Positions 1 through 8,306 of a stretch of 64,000 nt of DNA are shown here, in pieces. The position numbers and the translations under genes were made by a program. This stretch comes from an uncultured Ruminococcus sp. (lineage in GTDB: Bacteria > Bacillota > Clostridia > Monoglobales > Monoglobaceae). Position 1 is the stretch's first letter. Each line of letters opens with the position of its first letter. Location of the stretch: the NCBI GenBank assembly GCA_902766745.1, contig CACXES010000042.1, positions 1-64,000 of the forward strand. The letters run 5' to 3'. Under the pieces are notes generated by a model, which did not search any database, was not told the DNA's origin, and saw only the letters and a list, made by a program, of their open reading frames with translations.

Positions 1-464
1 CAGGTCGGAACAGGGCTTCGGGCTGTAAATTCATATAAATATTTCAAAAAATTGCTTATATTCACATACTTAAATGCTGTTAAATCCACAATTTTAAAAT
101 AATTTTATTGAATAATTGCCCTGCGCCCTCGTCGCCACTTGCTCCGCTTGCTCGATGCTCGTTTATTCGCATTTTCGCCTGCTCCGCTGTGTCTCCTCTT
201 CCCAAAAAACATCGGGTGCAACCCTCCGTTTTTCAGGAACCCTACTGCCCAACTGCAATGAAAAAATTATTTTAAAATTTATCAGTGTATCAAATCGCGG
301 ATAATTTCAAATTTGAATTTATGTTTTTCCTTTTACTTACGCTGTTTATTGCACTTTTGTCTTCTGATTTTGAAGAAACTCAAATTTTCCGATAAGCGTG
401 CCGAAAACGTTACGCTTCATCGAATTTGTTTTATGTGGTTACAAGCATCCTCAGCTGTCTGTCA
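1..464. other. Intergenic stretch with no convincing gene
   Basis: I see no start with a ribosome binding site and no recognisable protein. The first 23 bases match the reverse complement of 16066-16088 at 22 of 23 positions, so the left edge appears to lie inside a repeated intergenic element. A G+C-richer island at about 115-260 sits in A+T-rich DNA. On the minus strand it reads as a short Arg/Lys/Ser-rich peptide with no Shine-Dalgarno, which I take to be a relict or chance reading frame. Confidence 0.5.
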
Positions 465-498
465 AAAAGGGATACGGACGTGCGTTCGTATCCCTTTT
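465..498 (-). terminator. Rho-independent terminator downstream of the EF-G-like gene
   Basis: Twelve-base arms at 465-476 and 487-498 pair perfectly around a 10-nt loop. Read on the minus strand, the second arm runs into a T tract. It lies about 35 nt beyond the stop codon of the EF-G-like gene. T residues on the other side mean it could also work on the plus strand. Confidence 0.85.
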
Positions 499-533
499 GT
501 GTTGTTCTTCTATATTATATACTACCGTCAGGC

Positions 534-2597
534 TTACTCGGACTTGGCGGCATCAATAATTTTCTGCGCAATATTTGACGGTGCCTCCTGATAACGCTCA
601 AACTCAAACTCAAAATCTCCGCGCGCCTGAGTCATGCTCCGAAGATCCGAGGAATAGCTGTGCATCTCCGCCATGGGAACCTCTCCTTCTATCTCGGTCA
701 TGCCGTTGCCTGCCGGAGTCATCCCGAGCATCTGACCTCTGCGCTTGTTTATATCCCCGATAATGTCTCCGGTATAGCTGTCGGGGACGATCGTCTTAAG
801 ATGTCCGATAGGCTCTAAAATAACCGGATCTGCCTGTGCCATACCTGCTTTATATGCAAGGTTTGCCGCTATTTTAAACGCCATCTCCGACGAATCGACA
901 TCATGGTAGGAGCCGTCAACCAAGGTAGCCTTAAGACCGACCATCGGGTATCCCGCCAATATTCCCTGCTTCATGGATTCCGCAAGGCCTTTTTCAACTG
1001 CCGGGAAGTATCCCTTCGGCACGCTCCCGCCGAATACCTTTTCTTCAAATACAAGTCCCTCGTCGGCCGGCTCGAACTCAATCCATACATGGCCGTACTG
1101 TCCGTGTCCTCCCGACTGCTTTTTATGCTTGCCTTCAACCTTAACCTTCTTGCGTATTGCCTCGCGGTACGGAACCTTAGGCGTGTCGAAGGAAATGTCA
1201 ACTCCGAACTTGTTTTTCAGCTTGCTGACAATAACCTCTATGTGCTGGTCGCCGAGGCCCTTAAGTATCTGCTGACGGGTTTCCTTATTTATCTCCAGCT
1301 TGAAGGTCTTATCCTCCTCCATAAGCTTTGTAAGTCCCTGGGCAATTTTCTCCTCGTCGCCCTTTGCCTTCGGCACAACCGCCAGCGACATATTCGGCTT
1401 TGCAAATTCTATACCCTCCAGCTTCAGCGGATGATTAAGACCGCTCAGCGTATCTCCCGTTGCGGTTGCCGTCAGCTTCGCAACGGCACCGATATCGCCT
1501 GCGTTAAGCCGCTCAACCTCTGTCTGCTTCTTCCCGTTTATAACATAAATTTTACCGATTTTCTCGTTTATATCCTTATTCATATTATAAACGGTGGTAT
1601 CCGGAGTCATAACCCCCGAATATACCTTAAAATATGAAAGCTTTCCGACATATGCGTCCGCAACCGTCTTGAACACAAGCGCAGACATGGGATCGCTAAC
1701 ATCCACCTTAAGTCTCGATGCGCTGCCGTCCTTCTTCTCTGCCATAATAAACTCATCACGGCAGTCAGGTGCAGGGAAATATGCGTGAATTGCATTCATA
1801 AGCGACGAAATCCCAAGCTTATGGTACGCACTTCCGCACAGAACCGGAACTATATCGCCTTCGGCAACACCGGTACGCAGGGCTTCATACATCTCCGGGA
1901 GGGTAAACTCCTCTCCCGAGAAATACTTCTCCATGAGCTCCTCCGAGGTTTCGGCAACCGCCTCACAAATCATCTCACGCAGGTTCTCCAGCTCACCTTT
2001 CAGCTCCTCCGGTGTCTCCGCAGTGACAGTTCGGCTGCCGTCAAATTTCCTCGCTTCGCGTTCTACAATATTTACAAAGCCCGTTATCTTATCACCCTCA
2101 CGGATAGGCAGCTGGAACGGTGCAATCCGCTTACCGTACTTTTCCTTAAGCTGCTGTAGAACACCCTGATAATTAACACGCTCGTCATCCACCTTATTTA
2201 TGAATATAAGCCGAGGGAGCTTTCTCTCGTCGCAGTACTTCCACGCCTTTTCCGCACCGACGGTAAGTCCCGACTTTCCGCTCAGGACTATAACGGCGGC
2301 ATCTGCCACACGAACAGCCTCCTGTACCTCACCCACAAAGTCAAAATATCCGGGTGTGTCCAAAATATTAAACTTAACGCCGTTCCATTCACAGGCGGCG
2401 AGAGCAGTGCTTATGGAAAACTTACGCTTGATCTCTTCAGGATCGAAATCCATAACGGTATTTCCGTCCGCAGTACGTCCCAATCTGTCTATGTTCCCCG
2501 AGGTGTAAAGCATAGCCTCGGCCAGCGACGTCTTTCCGGCGTTGCCGTGCCCCAGCAGGCAAAAGTTTTTAATTTTAGATGTGTCATACAATTTCAA
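534..2597 (-). CDS. EF-G-like translational GTPase (EF-G paralogue)
   Basis: A ribosome-associated GTPase of the EF-G family with the full set of G motifs: GHGNAGKTS (P-loop), LDTPGYFDF (G3), NKVD (G4) and CGSA (G5). EF-G domains II-V follow, including the domain IV segment GGHGQYGHVW. At about 687 residues the length is normal for EF-G. The P-loop variant and the absence of rpsL, rpsG or tuf nearby suggest a paralogue (EF-G2 type), not the housekeeping fusA; its cellular role is unknown. The longest frame opens at a TTG at 2606, but the AGGAGG would then lie almost on top of it. I prefer the TTG at 2597, about 10 nt from AGGAGG. It stands alone behind its own promoter and terminator. Confidence 0.9.
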   Translation of the reverse strand: MKLYDTSKIKNFCLLGHGNAGKTSLAEAMLYTSGNIDRLGRTADGNTVMDFDPEEIKRKFSISTALAACEWNGVKFNILDTPGYFDFVGEVQEAVRVADAAVIVLSGKSGLTVGAEKAWKYCDERKLPRLIFINKVDDERVNYQGVLQQLKEKYGKRIAPFQLPIREGDKITGFVNIVEREARKFDGSRTVTAETPEELKGELENLREMICEAVAETSEELMEKYFSGEEFTLPEMYEALRTGVAEGDIVPVLCGSAYHKLGISSLMNAIHAYFPAPDCRDEFIMAEKKDGSASRLKVDVSDPMSALVFKTVADAYVGKLSYFKVYSGVMTPDTTVYNMNKDINEKIGKIYVINGKKQTEVERLNAGDIGAVAKLTATATGDTLSGLNHPLKLEGIEFAKPNMSLAVVPKAKGDEEKIAQGLTKLMEEDKTFKLEINKETRQQILKGLGDQHIEVIVSKLKNKFGVDISFDTPKVPYREAIRKKVKVEGKHKKQSGGHGQYGHVWIEFEPADEGLVFEEKVFGGSVPKGYFPAVEKGLAESMKQGILAGYPMVGLKATLVDGSYHDVDSSEMAFKIAANLAYKAGMAQADPVILEPIGHLKTIVPDSYTGDIIGDINKRRGQMLGMTPAGNGMTEIEGEVPMAEMHSYSSDLRSMTQARGDFEFEFERYQEAPSNIAQKIIDAAKSE

Positions 2598-2637
2598 GAT
2601 AATCAAACCTCCTTGTTGTAAATATATTTACTCTCTA

Positions 2638-2666
2638 ATTGTAACTTATTTTCTGCTCAAAATCAA
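2638..2666 (-). promoter_or_regulatory. Sigma-A-type promoter of the EF-G-like gene
   Basis: On the minus strand TTGATT (2666-2661) and TACAAT (2643-2638) are separated by 17 bp, about 40 nt upstream of the start codon. One mismatch in each box. Confidence 0.6.
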
Positions 2667-2850
2667 CCGAAAAATTCACAATATTTTAAACAGATTTTAG
2701 TCATAATTAACAATCTTTGTACCGGACAATAAAAAACAGGGAATAAGTGGCTGCGGACAGCGAACCAAAACCACCTCTCGTCCATATGATATTATTGACC
2801 GCAGCCTGCACGGTCTACCGTTATATATGCAGGCGGAAAGGTTGAATGAT

Positions 2851-3810
2851 ATGAACGACAGAAACGACAGAAATGACAGAAACCGCAGATGCAACGGTGC
2901 TGCCGTACCCTGCTGCCCGGTTTGCGATTCGGATAATTCCGATGCCGAGGCTGCGGCTGCGGCTGCGGCGGATACAGCGGCGGAGAAGTCTCAGACCAAT
3001 CGCCGCAGGGCATCTCAATTTTGCGAGCCTATCTGCATCAGCGCAAATCAGATTTACGACTCCTGCCGCGACCGCGACTGCGTCTCCGACGCACGGGTCT
3101 ATCTGACGGCATGCGACCAGGAGCTCCTGGAGAACGCTATCAATGTAAAGCTCAAGCGTGCGGAAATCATCTGGGTATACACCAATGTTGAACCGCTCTC
3201 TTTCAACAACGGCTATTTCTCGGTTGACCTGAAATTCTTTGTACGCACTACATTAGAGCTGTTTACCGGTGTCTGCAATCCTACGGTTGTATACGGTCTT
3301 ACCACCTTTGACAAGCGAGTTATCCTCTTCGGCTCTGAGGGCAATTCCAAGGTATTTAAGTCCACACCGACTCCGGGCGGCTGCGATACTCCGGCCATCT
3401 GGCAAAACACCTGCATGCCCACCGTTGTAATCGAGACGGTAGAGCCTGTTGCGCTTGCGGCAAGCATCGAGGAACCGTCCTGCGGTTGCTGCGAAACCGA
3501 CTGTGCGTGCGGACGCAGTATGTTCCCCGAAAACATCTGCGGCTGCTTCGACGGCGATCTTGTTGTTACGGATAACATCAGGCACGTCACCGTATCCTAC
3601 GGCCTGTTTTCCATTATCCGTCTTGAACGCGATACGCAGCTCATGCTCGATGCAGTCGACTTCTGTATCCCGACACAGGAATGTCCTTCGGCAACAGAAG
3701 GCAAGCCCTGCAGCCTGTTTAACGATATCCGCTTCCCGATAGACGAATTTTTCCCGACTCAGAAGCCTCGTGAGCGCAGAAAATCCGATGGCTGCGGCTG
3801 CTGCGACTGA
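2851..3810 (+). CDS. Cysteine-rich conserved protein, possible spore coat component
   Basis: About 319 residues, no signal peptide or membrane segment. The N-terminus is a low-complexity Asn-Asp-Arg repeat (four near-identical 9-bp units) followed by Ala-rich and Cys-rich stretches. The core has YDSCRDRDC near residue 90 and a beta-rich domain ending in clustered cysteines (CGCCETDCACG, CGCFDGD, CGCCD at the C-terminus). The first ATG is at 2827, but GGAAAGG is correctly spaced only for the ATG at 2851. Proteins with this YDSCRDRDC-type core occur in spore-forming Clostridia. A coat or exosporium role is inferred from cysteine content and the sporulation genes elsewhere in the window; no activity can be assigned. 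Confidence 0.7.
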   Translation: MNDRNDRNDRNRRCNGAAVPCCPVCDSDNSDAEAAAAAAADTAAEKSQTNRRRASQFCEPICISANQIYDSCRDRDCVSDARVYLTACDQELLENAINVKLKRAEIIWVYTNVEPLSFNNGYFSVDLKFFVRTTLELFTGVCNPTVVYGLTTFDKRVILFGSEGNSKVFKSTPTPGGCDTPAIWQNTCMPTVVIETVEPVALAASIEEPSCGCCETDCACGRSMFPENICGCFDGDLVVTDNIRHVTVSYGLFSIIRLERDTQLMLDAVDFCIPTQECPSATEGKPCSLFNDIRFPIDEFFPTQKPRERRKSDGCGCCD

Positions 3811-3833
3811 TATTTATTCTCTCGCAGATTTTA

Positions 3834-3999
3834 AATCGGAGCAACGCAGAGCGATGCTTACAAGGGGCAGCGCCCTGCGCAGCTTGCAAGCTGTGCGGAA
3901 AGCGATAGCACTTCAGGGTTTCAGCGGGAGATTATAGCTCCCACTGAAATTCTGAAATTTAACCCGCCTTTGAGGCGGGAGACATCTGCACTTAGATTA
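3834..3999. repeat. Structured intergenic repeat, family A copy 1
   Basis: Both ends match the element at 18485-18588. The left 26 bases are identical (3834-3859 and 18485-18510). The right 18 bases (3982-3999 and 18571-18588) differ at one position. The interiors differ in length and sequence. This copy holds several hairpins, including a TTTCAG..CTGAAA stem with a GGGAG/CTCCC core and a CCCGCC/GGCGGG stem. It fills most of the 418-nt gap after the coat-like gene. A further hairpin at about 4010-4038 may terminate transcription. Confidence 0.65.
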
Positions 4000-4117
4000 C
4001 ACCGCTGCGGAGGCAAAGCTTACTTTGTCTCCGCAATGATTTCCGACTGCTTTTTCGTTTTTTCTTTTTTCCAAATGCTTCGTATCGTCAATTTATTATT
4101 TTTTAAGATAAATTTTA

Positions 4118-4146
4118 TTGACATAAGTATCTTTCTTGGTTATAAT
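4118..4146 (+). promoter_or_regulatory. Consensus sigma-A promoter of the phospholipid operon
   Basis: TTGACA (4118-4123) and TATAAT (4141-4146) are both exact consensus hexamers with a 17-bp spacer. The promoter lies 83 nt upstream of the flippase-like gene and probably drives the genes from 4230 to at least 6881. Confidence 0.9.
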
Positions 4147-4229
4147 AAATATATTAAATGCGAATTCATTTCAAGCACATTCATCATATGTACTGTGCAT
4201 ATTACATTTATTGGTACGGAGTTGTGACT

Positions 4230-5312
4230 ATGGTTGAACAAGATCAAAAGGAGCAGAGCCTAAAAAGAAAACTGCTTTGGGTATTTATATTCATCTTGGT
4301 GGCTGCTGCCAGTGTATGGGCGGTAATCTCCAGAAGTGAGGATTTTACACTCGTAAAATTTGCCGGCTACATCGCAGGCTCATCACCGTTTTACATGACA
4401 GCGGCATTCGTCAGCGTGGCGGCATATGTGTTCTTTGAAGGCTGTGCATTGCTGCACCTTCTCAGCTGCTTCGGCTATAAGCAAAGCTTGCGTTCGGGGA
4501 TCGTATATTCCTCTGCCGATATATACGTTTCGTCAATCACCCCGTCAGCGAGCGGCGGACAGCCGGCGGCGGCATACTTTATGTACAGAAGCGGTGTCCC
4601 CGTTGCCGTATCCACTGTTATTCTGTTTTTGAATATATCAGTGTATGCGGTTTCGATACTTTCATTCACGCTGTTCGGCCTTATTGTCAGACCGCATATA
4701 TTTATGGGCTTTGACAACTTTTACAAGCTGCTCATGCTGATTGGCTTTCTCGCTCAAAGTGCGCTTGTTGCCTTCTTTATCATTGTAATGAAGTTTGAAA
4801 GGCTTGTCGAATGGACATGTTCGCTTATCATCAGTGTCCTCAGCAAAATAAGAATTATTAAAAACCGAAAAGCCGTTGAAGACAAGGTCGAAAAAAGTAT
4901 TGAGCAATATCGCACCTGTGCGACAATGCTCGGCAGAAAAAAGGGTATTATGCCGAAGCTCCTGCTGTTCAACTTTCTGCAAAGGGCATCGATTATTGCG
5001 GTACCGATGTTTACATACCTCGCTACCCATGACGCCGGCATTTCGGAGGCATTCGACGTTTGGCTGACGCAGGCATATGTCGTACTCGGTGCAAACAGCA
5101 TCCCCATTCCCGGTGCCGTCGGAGTTACCGACGCACTTATGCTTAACGGCTTTCGCAATATAACCGATAATCTTACGGAGTTTGAGCTGCTCGGCAGGGG
5201 AGTTTCGTTCTACTGCTGTGTACTGATATGCGGCATTATAATGCTGACTTCTTATATATGTGTTAAAAGGCGCATGAACAAGCCAATTCCAAACACCCCG
5301 GAGGAAATATAA
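4230..5312 (+). CDS. Flippase-like integral membrane protein (MprF/YbhN transmembrane domain family)
   Basis: About 360 residues with roughly eight hydrophobic segments. It matches the lysylphosphatidylglycerol-synthase transmembrane family, with the central SSITPSASGGQPAAAYFMYR signature and a late GAVGVTDALML segment. It lacks the soluble aminoacyl-transfer domain of MprF, so lipid handling or flipping is more likely than lipid aminoacylation. The frame opens at 4158, but GGAG at the right spacing points to the ATG at 4230. The next gene, pssA, starts directly after the stop codon. That arrangement suggests a role in membrane phospholipid distribution; the substrate is unknown. Confidence 0.8.
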   Translation: MVEQDQKEQSLKRKLLWVFIFILVAAASVWAVISRSEDFTLVKFAGYIAGSSPFYMTAAFVSVAAYVFFEGCALLHLLSCFGYKQSLRSGIVYSSADIYVSSITPSASGGQPAAAYFMYRSGVPVAVSTVILFLNISVYAVSILSFTLFGLIVRPHIFMGFDNFYKLLMLIGFLAQSALVAFFIIVMKFERLVEWTCSLIISVLSKIRIIKNRKAVEDKVEKSIEQYRTCATMLGRKKGIMPKLLLFNFLQRASIIAVPMFTYLATHDAGISEAFDVWLTQAYVVLGANSIPIPGAVGVTDALMLNGFRNITDNLTEFELLGRGVSFYCCVLICGIIMLTSYICVKRRMNKPIPNTPEEI

Positions 5313-6008
5313 ATGATTGGATATTATAATTATACCGTATTGCTTACATACCTATCTCTTCTGTCAGCGGCATCGGGTATTTTGGTGACGCTGAGCGGAA
5401 ACGGACATCCCTATCTCGGGGTATTCTTTCTGCTTGTCTGCGGTCTGTGTGATGCGTTTGACGGCAAGGTCGCACGCACAAAGGAGAACAGAACTGCTCA
5501 GGAAAACAACTTCGGAATACAAATCGACTCTCTGTCCGACCTGGTCGCCTTCGGGGTTCTCCCCGTTTGCATAGGCAGGGCTCTGATTCGCAGATCTCCG
5601 TATTTCGGCAGTGTTATATTCAACAGGACAGCAGATACATCGTTTGTGGTTTTAAGCATAACCTTCGGTGCAGTTATGCTCTTTTACATACTGGCGGCGA
5701 TGATAAGGCTTGCGTACTACAATGTAACCGAGGAGGAGAGGCAAAGCACCGAAACCGGCACTCGGCGTATGTACCTCGGGCTTCCGGTGACCACCTCCGC
5801 CCTTATATTCCCCGCAATTTTACTGCTTCAGTATTTGATTTGTGCCGATATTACCGTTGTTTACTTTGCGGTAATGCTGCTTACCGCATTTGCGTTTCTC
5901 TCGAAGTTCCATATACGCAAGCCCGGTATGCGCGGGATTTTGGGTCTTGTGGGCATCGGTGCGCTTGAATTTATAGCTATACTGCTTATCCACTATTTTA
6001 TTAGGTAA
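5313..6008 (+). CDS. pssA: CDP-diacylglycerol-serine O-phosphatidyltransferase
   Basis: A 231-residue membrane enzyme with the CDP-alcohol phosphatidyltransferase signature: DAFDGKVAR, then GIQIDSLSD, giving the conserved D-G-A-R-G-D-D pattern near residues 46-76. Several hydrophobic helices follow. It is expected to make phosphatidylserine from CDP-diacylglycerol and serine. The substrate is inferred from the phosphatidylserine decarboxylase gene that follows 12 nt downstream. The start ATG immediately follows the previous stop, with GGAGG inside the 3' end of the flippase-like gene, so translation is probably coupled. Confidence 0.88.
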   Translation: MIGYYNYTVLLTYLSLLSAASGILVTLSGNGHPYLGVFFLLVCGLCDAFDGKVARTKENRTAQENNFGIQIDSLSDLVAFGVLPVCIGRALIRRSPYFGSVIFNRTADTSFVVLSITFGAVMLFYILAAMIRLAYYNVTEEERQSTETGTRRMYLGLPVTTSALIFPAILLLQYLICADITVVYFAVMLLTAFAFLSKFHIRKPGMRGILGLVGIGALEFIAILLIHYFIR

Positions 6009-6020
6009 AAGGTGAATTCT

Positions 6021-6881
6021 ATGACATACAGCTTTAAAACGCCTGAGGATGATACTAAAATCCTTAAATTTTTGTATCATACAGCTGTGGGCAGAATTAT
6101 TCTTAAGGTACTTTGTGCACCTGCTTTGTCGAAAATCAGCGGAGCTTTTTTAAGCTCCGTTTTTTCAAAACCGCTGATTTCTCCGTTCATACGCAAAAAC
6201 AATATTGATATGAGCGAATATGTATCAGACGGCTTCCGCTGCTTTAATGACTGCTTTACACGCAAAATTCGTGACGGCGCAAGACCTGTGGAGCTTTCTC
6301 CCGCCGCACTGATTTCGCCCTGTGACGCATATCTTTCCGCATACCATATTTCAGATGACACTGTTTTAAGCATTAAGCACAGCCGTCTGAGCATAGAAAA
6401 GCTCCTCGAAAGCGAGTCTGCCGCAGAAGCCTTCGGCGGTGGTATTTGCCTTGTTTTCAGACTATGTGTAAATCACTATCACAGATACTGCTGCTTCGAC
6501 AACGGAAAGATATTGTACAACAAATTTTCAAAAGGTGTTTTGCACACCGTACGCCCGATTGCGCTGGATTCCGTACCGGTTTTTAACATAAACAGCCGTG
6601 AGATAACCGTCTTTGACACCGAAAATTTCGGCAGAGCGGCACAAGTAGAGGTTGGCGCCATGCTTGTCGGTAAAATAAAGAATTACAAAACCGAGGGCAG
6701 CGTAAAGCGCGGTGAGGAAAAGGGAATGTTCCTGTACGGCGGCTCTACTATCGTTCTGCTTCTGGAAAAGGGACGTGCGGATATTGACAAAGAAATATTT
6801 GACGCATCGGCAAGGGGGCTTGAGCTTCCGGTCAAGCTCGGCGAAAAAATCGGCTCCGCAAAGCAGCCGTTACGGAGTTAA
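6021..6881 (+). CDS. psd: Phosphatidylserine decarboxylase proenzyme
   Basis: About 286 residues. Psd is made as an inactive precursor that cleaves itself before a serine; that serine becomes the pyruvoyl cofactor for decarboxylating phosphatidylserine to phosphatidylethanolamine. Here the cleavage site reads YGGSTIV (serine at about 242), so the usual LGST is GGST. The family histidine motif appears as NHYHRY. The C-terminal VKLGEKIG is typical. The frame opens with a GTG at 6012, but AAAAGG fits the ATG at 6021 better. With pssA upstream this forms a two-step route to phosphatidylethanolamine. Confidence 0.88.
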   Translation: MTYSFKTPEDDTKILKFLYHTAVGRIILKVLCAPALSKISGAFLSSVFSKPLISPFIRKNNIDMSEYVSDGFRCFNDCFTRKIRDGARPVELSPAALISPCDAYLSAYHISDDTVLSIKHSRLSIEKLLESESAAEAFGGGICLVFRLCVNHYHRYCCFDNGKILYNKFSKGVLHTVRPIALDSVPVFNINSREITVFDTENFGRAAQVEVGAMLVGKIKNYKTEGSVKRGEEKGMFLYGGSTIVLLLEKGRADIDKEIFDASARGLELPVKLGEKIGSAKQPLRS

Positions 6882-6949
6882 CCTGCATATCGGCGACCGC
6901 ATTCGCATAGAGTATATTATTGAAAGATAATTACTCCGGAGGTGCGGCA

Positions 6950-8245
6950 ATGATAATACATATTGTCAGTGCAGGCGAAACACTGACGCATATAACAAAC
7001 GAGTACGGTGTCAGCATTGAAGACCTTGCGGCGGATAACGGCTTAGAAATCAATTCGCAGCTTGTCGTGGGTCAGGCACTCGTGATACAAATTCCCGAGG
7101 AGGTCTACACCGTGCAGCGCGGCGATACTCTCACCTCGGTTGCGCGCCGTTATAACACTACCGCCATACAGCTTCTCCGCAACAACTTCAAGCTGGGCGG
7201 TATGCCAAGGCTTATAAACGGCGACCGTATAAACATACACTATCAAGGTGAGCAGAGGGATAAAAGCTTTGCGGTCAACAGCTACGCCTATCCGTATATA
7301 AGCTCAGCACTTCTTCGCAGTCAAATGCCGTATCTCAGCTATTTTACACCGTTTACCTATGGCGTTTCCGCCACGGGCGGCATGATTTATCCGAACGATG
7401 AGGAGATGCGACGAATTGCCGACGAATACGGAGTCCGAACACTTCTCCACCTTTCAACCCTCACGGAGAGCGGCGGCTTCAGCAGCGAACGGGCAAGCCT
7501 TGTGTTTGAAAACCCCGACATCGCCGACAGGCTGATTGACGAAATAGCGACCTACACCGAGGAACAGGGCTTCGCCGGTGTGGATGTAGACTTTGAATTT
7601 ATAAATCCGGAAGAAAAATACGATTATATTCGTTTTTTGCAGGAACTTCGCCTGAGCCTTAACCCAAAGGGACTGGAGCTGTTTTCGGCTCTGGCACCGA
7701 AAACCTCAGATAATCAGCCGGGCGTTCTGTACGAGGGTCACGATTATTCCGGGATTGCAGCCGCAGTAAATTACGTCCTGCTCATGACCTACGAATGGGG
7801 CTACACCTACGGTCCGCCCATGGCAGTTGCACCTCTGAACGCCGTGGCGCGTGTTGTGGATTACGCAAAAACCCGTATGACCTCTTCGAAAATGTTTCTC
7901 GGAATCCCCACCTACGGCTACGACTGGACTCTGCCATATGTAAAAGGCGGAAGCGGCGCACCGTCAATTTCACCGGTTGAAGCCGTTAACCTCGCAAGGC
8001 GTTACGGTGCGGATATTATGTATGACGAGGATGCACAAGCACCGTGGTTTCGATATGCGGACGACGACGGCAGACTGCACGAGGTATGGTTTGAAGATGC
8101 ACGCAGCATCTCCGCCAAGCTTAAGCTTGCCGAGCAGTCCGGAATATACGGCATTGGCTACTGGAATTCCATGCGTGAATTTCCGCAAAACTGGGTGACA
8201 CTGAATGCAGAGTATGATATCATTAACTTTTCTCTGACACAATGA
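6950..8245 (+). CDS. LysM-GH18 spore peptidoglycan hydrolase (SleL/YaaH-like)
   Basis: About 431 residues. Two N-terminal LysM modules (about 2-47 and 52-98, HIVSAGETLTHI and YTVQRGDTLTSV) precede a GH18 domain. The active-site strand reads GVDVDFEF with the catalytic glutamate at about 216. LysM-LysM-GH18 without a signal peptide is the architecture of SleL/YaaH, an N-acetylglucosaminidase that acts on spore cortex peptidoglycan in germination. The start is the ATG at 6950, 5 nt after GGAGGTG. It follows psd by 68 nt and may be read through from the lipid operon. Transcription ends at a strong hairpin. Confidence 0.88.
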   Translation: MIIHIVSAGETLTHITNEYGVSIEDLAADNGLEINSQLVVGQALVIQIPEEVYTVQRGDTLTSVARRYNTTAIQLLRNNFKLGGMPRLINGDRINIHYQGEQRDKSFAVNSYAYPYISSALLRSQMPYLSYFTPFTYGVSATGGMIYPNDEEMRRIADEYGVRTLLHLSTLTESGGFSSERASLVFENPDIADRLIDEIATYTEEQGFAGVDVDFEFINPEEKYDYIRFLQELRLSLNPKGLELFSALAPKTSDNQPGVLYEGHDYSGIAAAVNYVLLMTYEWGYTYGPPMAVAPLNAVARVVDYAKTRMTSSKMFLGIPTYGYDWTLPYVKGGSGAPSISPVEAVNLARRYGADIMYDEDAQAPWFRYADDDGRLHEVWFEDARSISAKLKLAEQSGIYGIGYWNSMREFPQNWVTLNAEYDIINFSLTQ

Positions 8246-8253
8246 TATAATTT

Positions 8254-8301
8254 CAAAAGCCTTGAAGATTGCTGTAGATTCCGCAATCTTCAAGGCTTTT
8301 G
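8254..8301. terminator. Bidirectional terminator between converging genes
   Basis: Perfect 19-bp arms at 8254-8272 and 8283-8301 flank a 10-nt loop. T residues lie just outside on both strands. It sits between the GH18 gene and the converging subtilase gene and ends only 5 nt from the subtilase stop codon. Confidence 0.92.
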
Positions 8302-8306
8302 AATAA

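Noticed and set aside
903-1637. Long plus-strand open frame inside the EF-G-like gene
   Set aside because: It lies antisense to a gene with complete EF-G motifs, has no ribosome binding site and no recognisable protein sequence.
6882-6930. Frameshifted C-terminus of psd
   Set aside because: An alternative frame stays open past the stop, but the VKLGEKIG end of the annotated frame already matches a normal Psd C-terminus.
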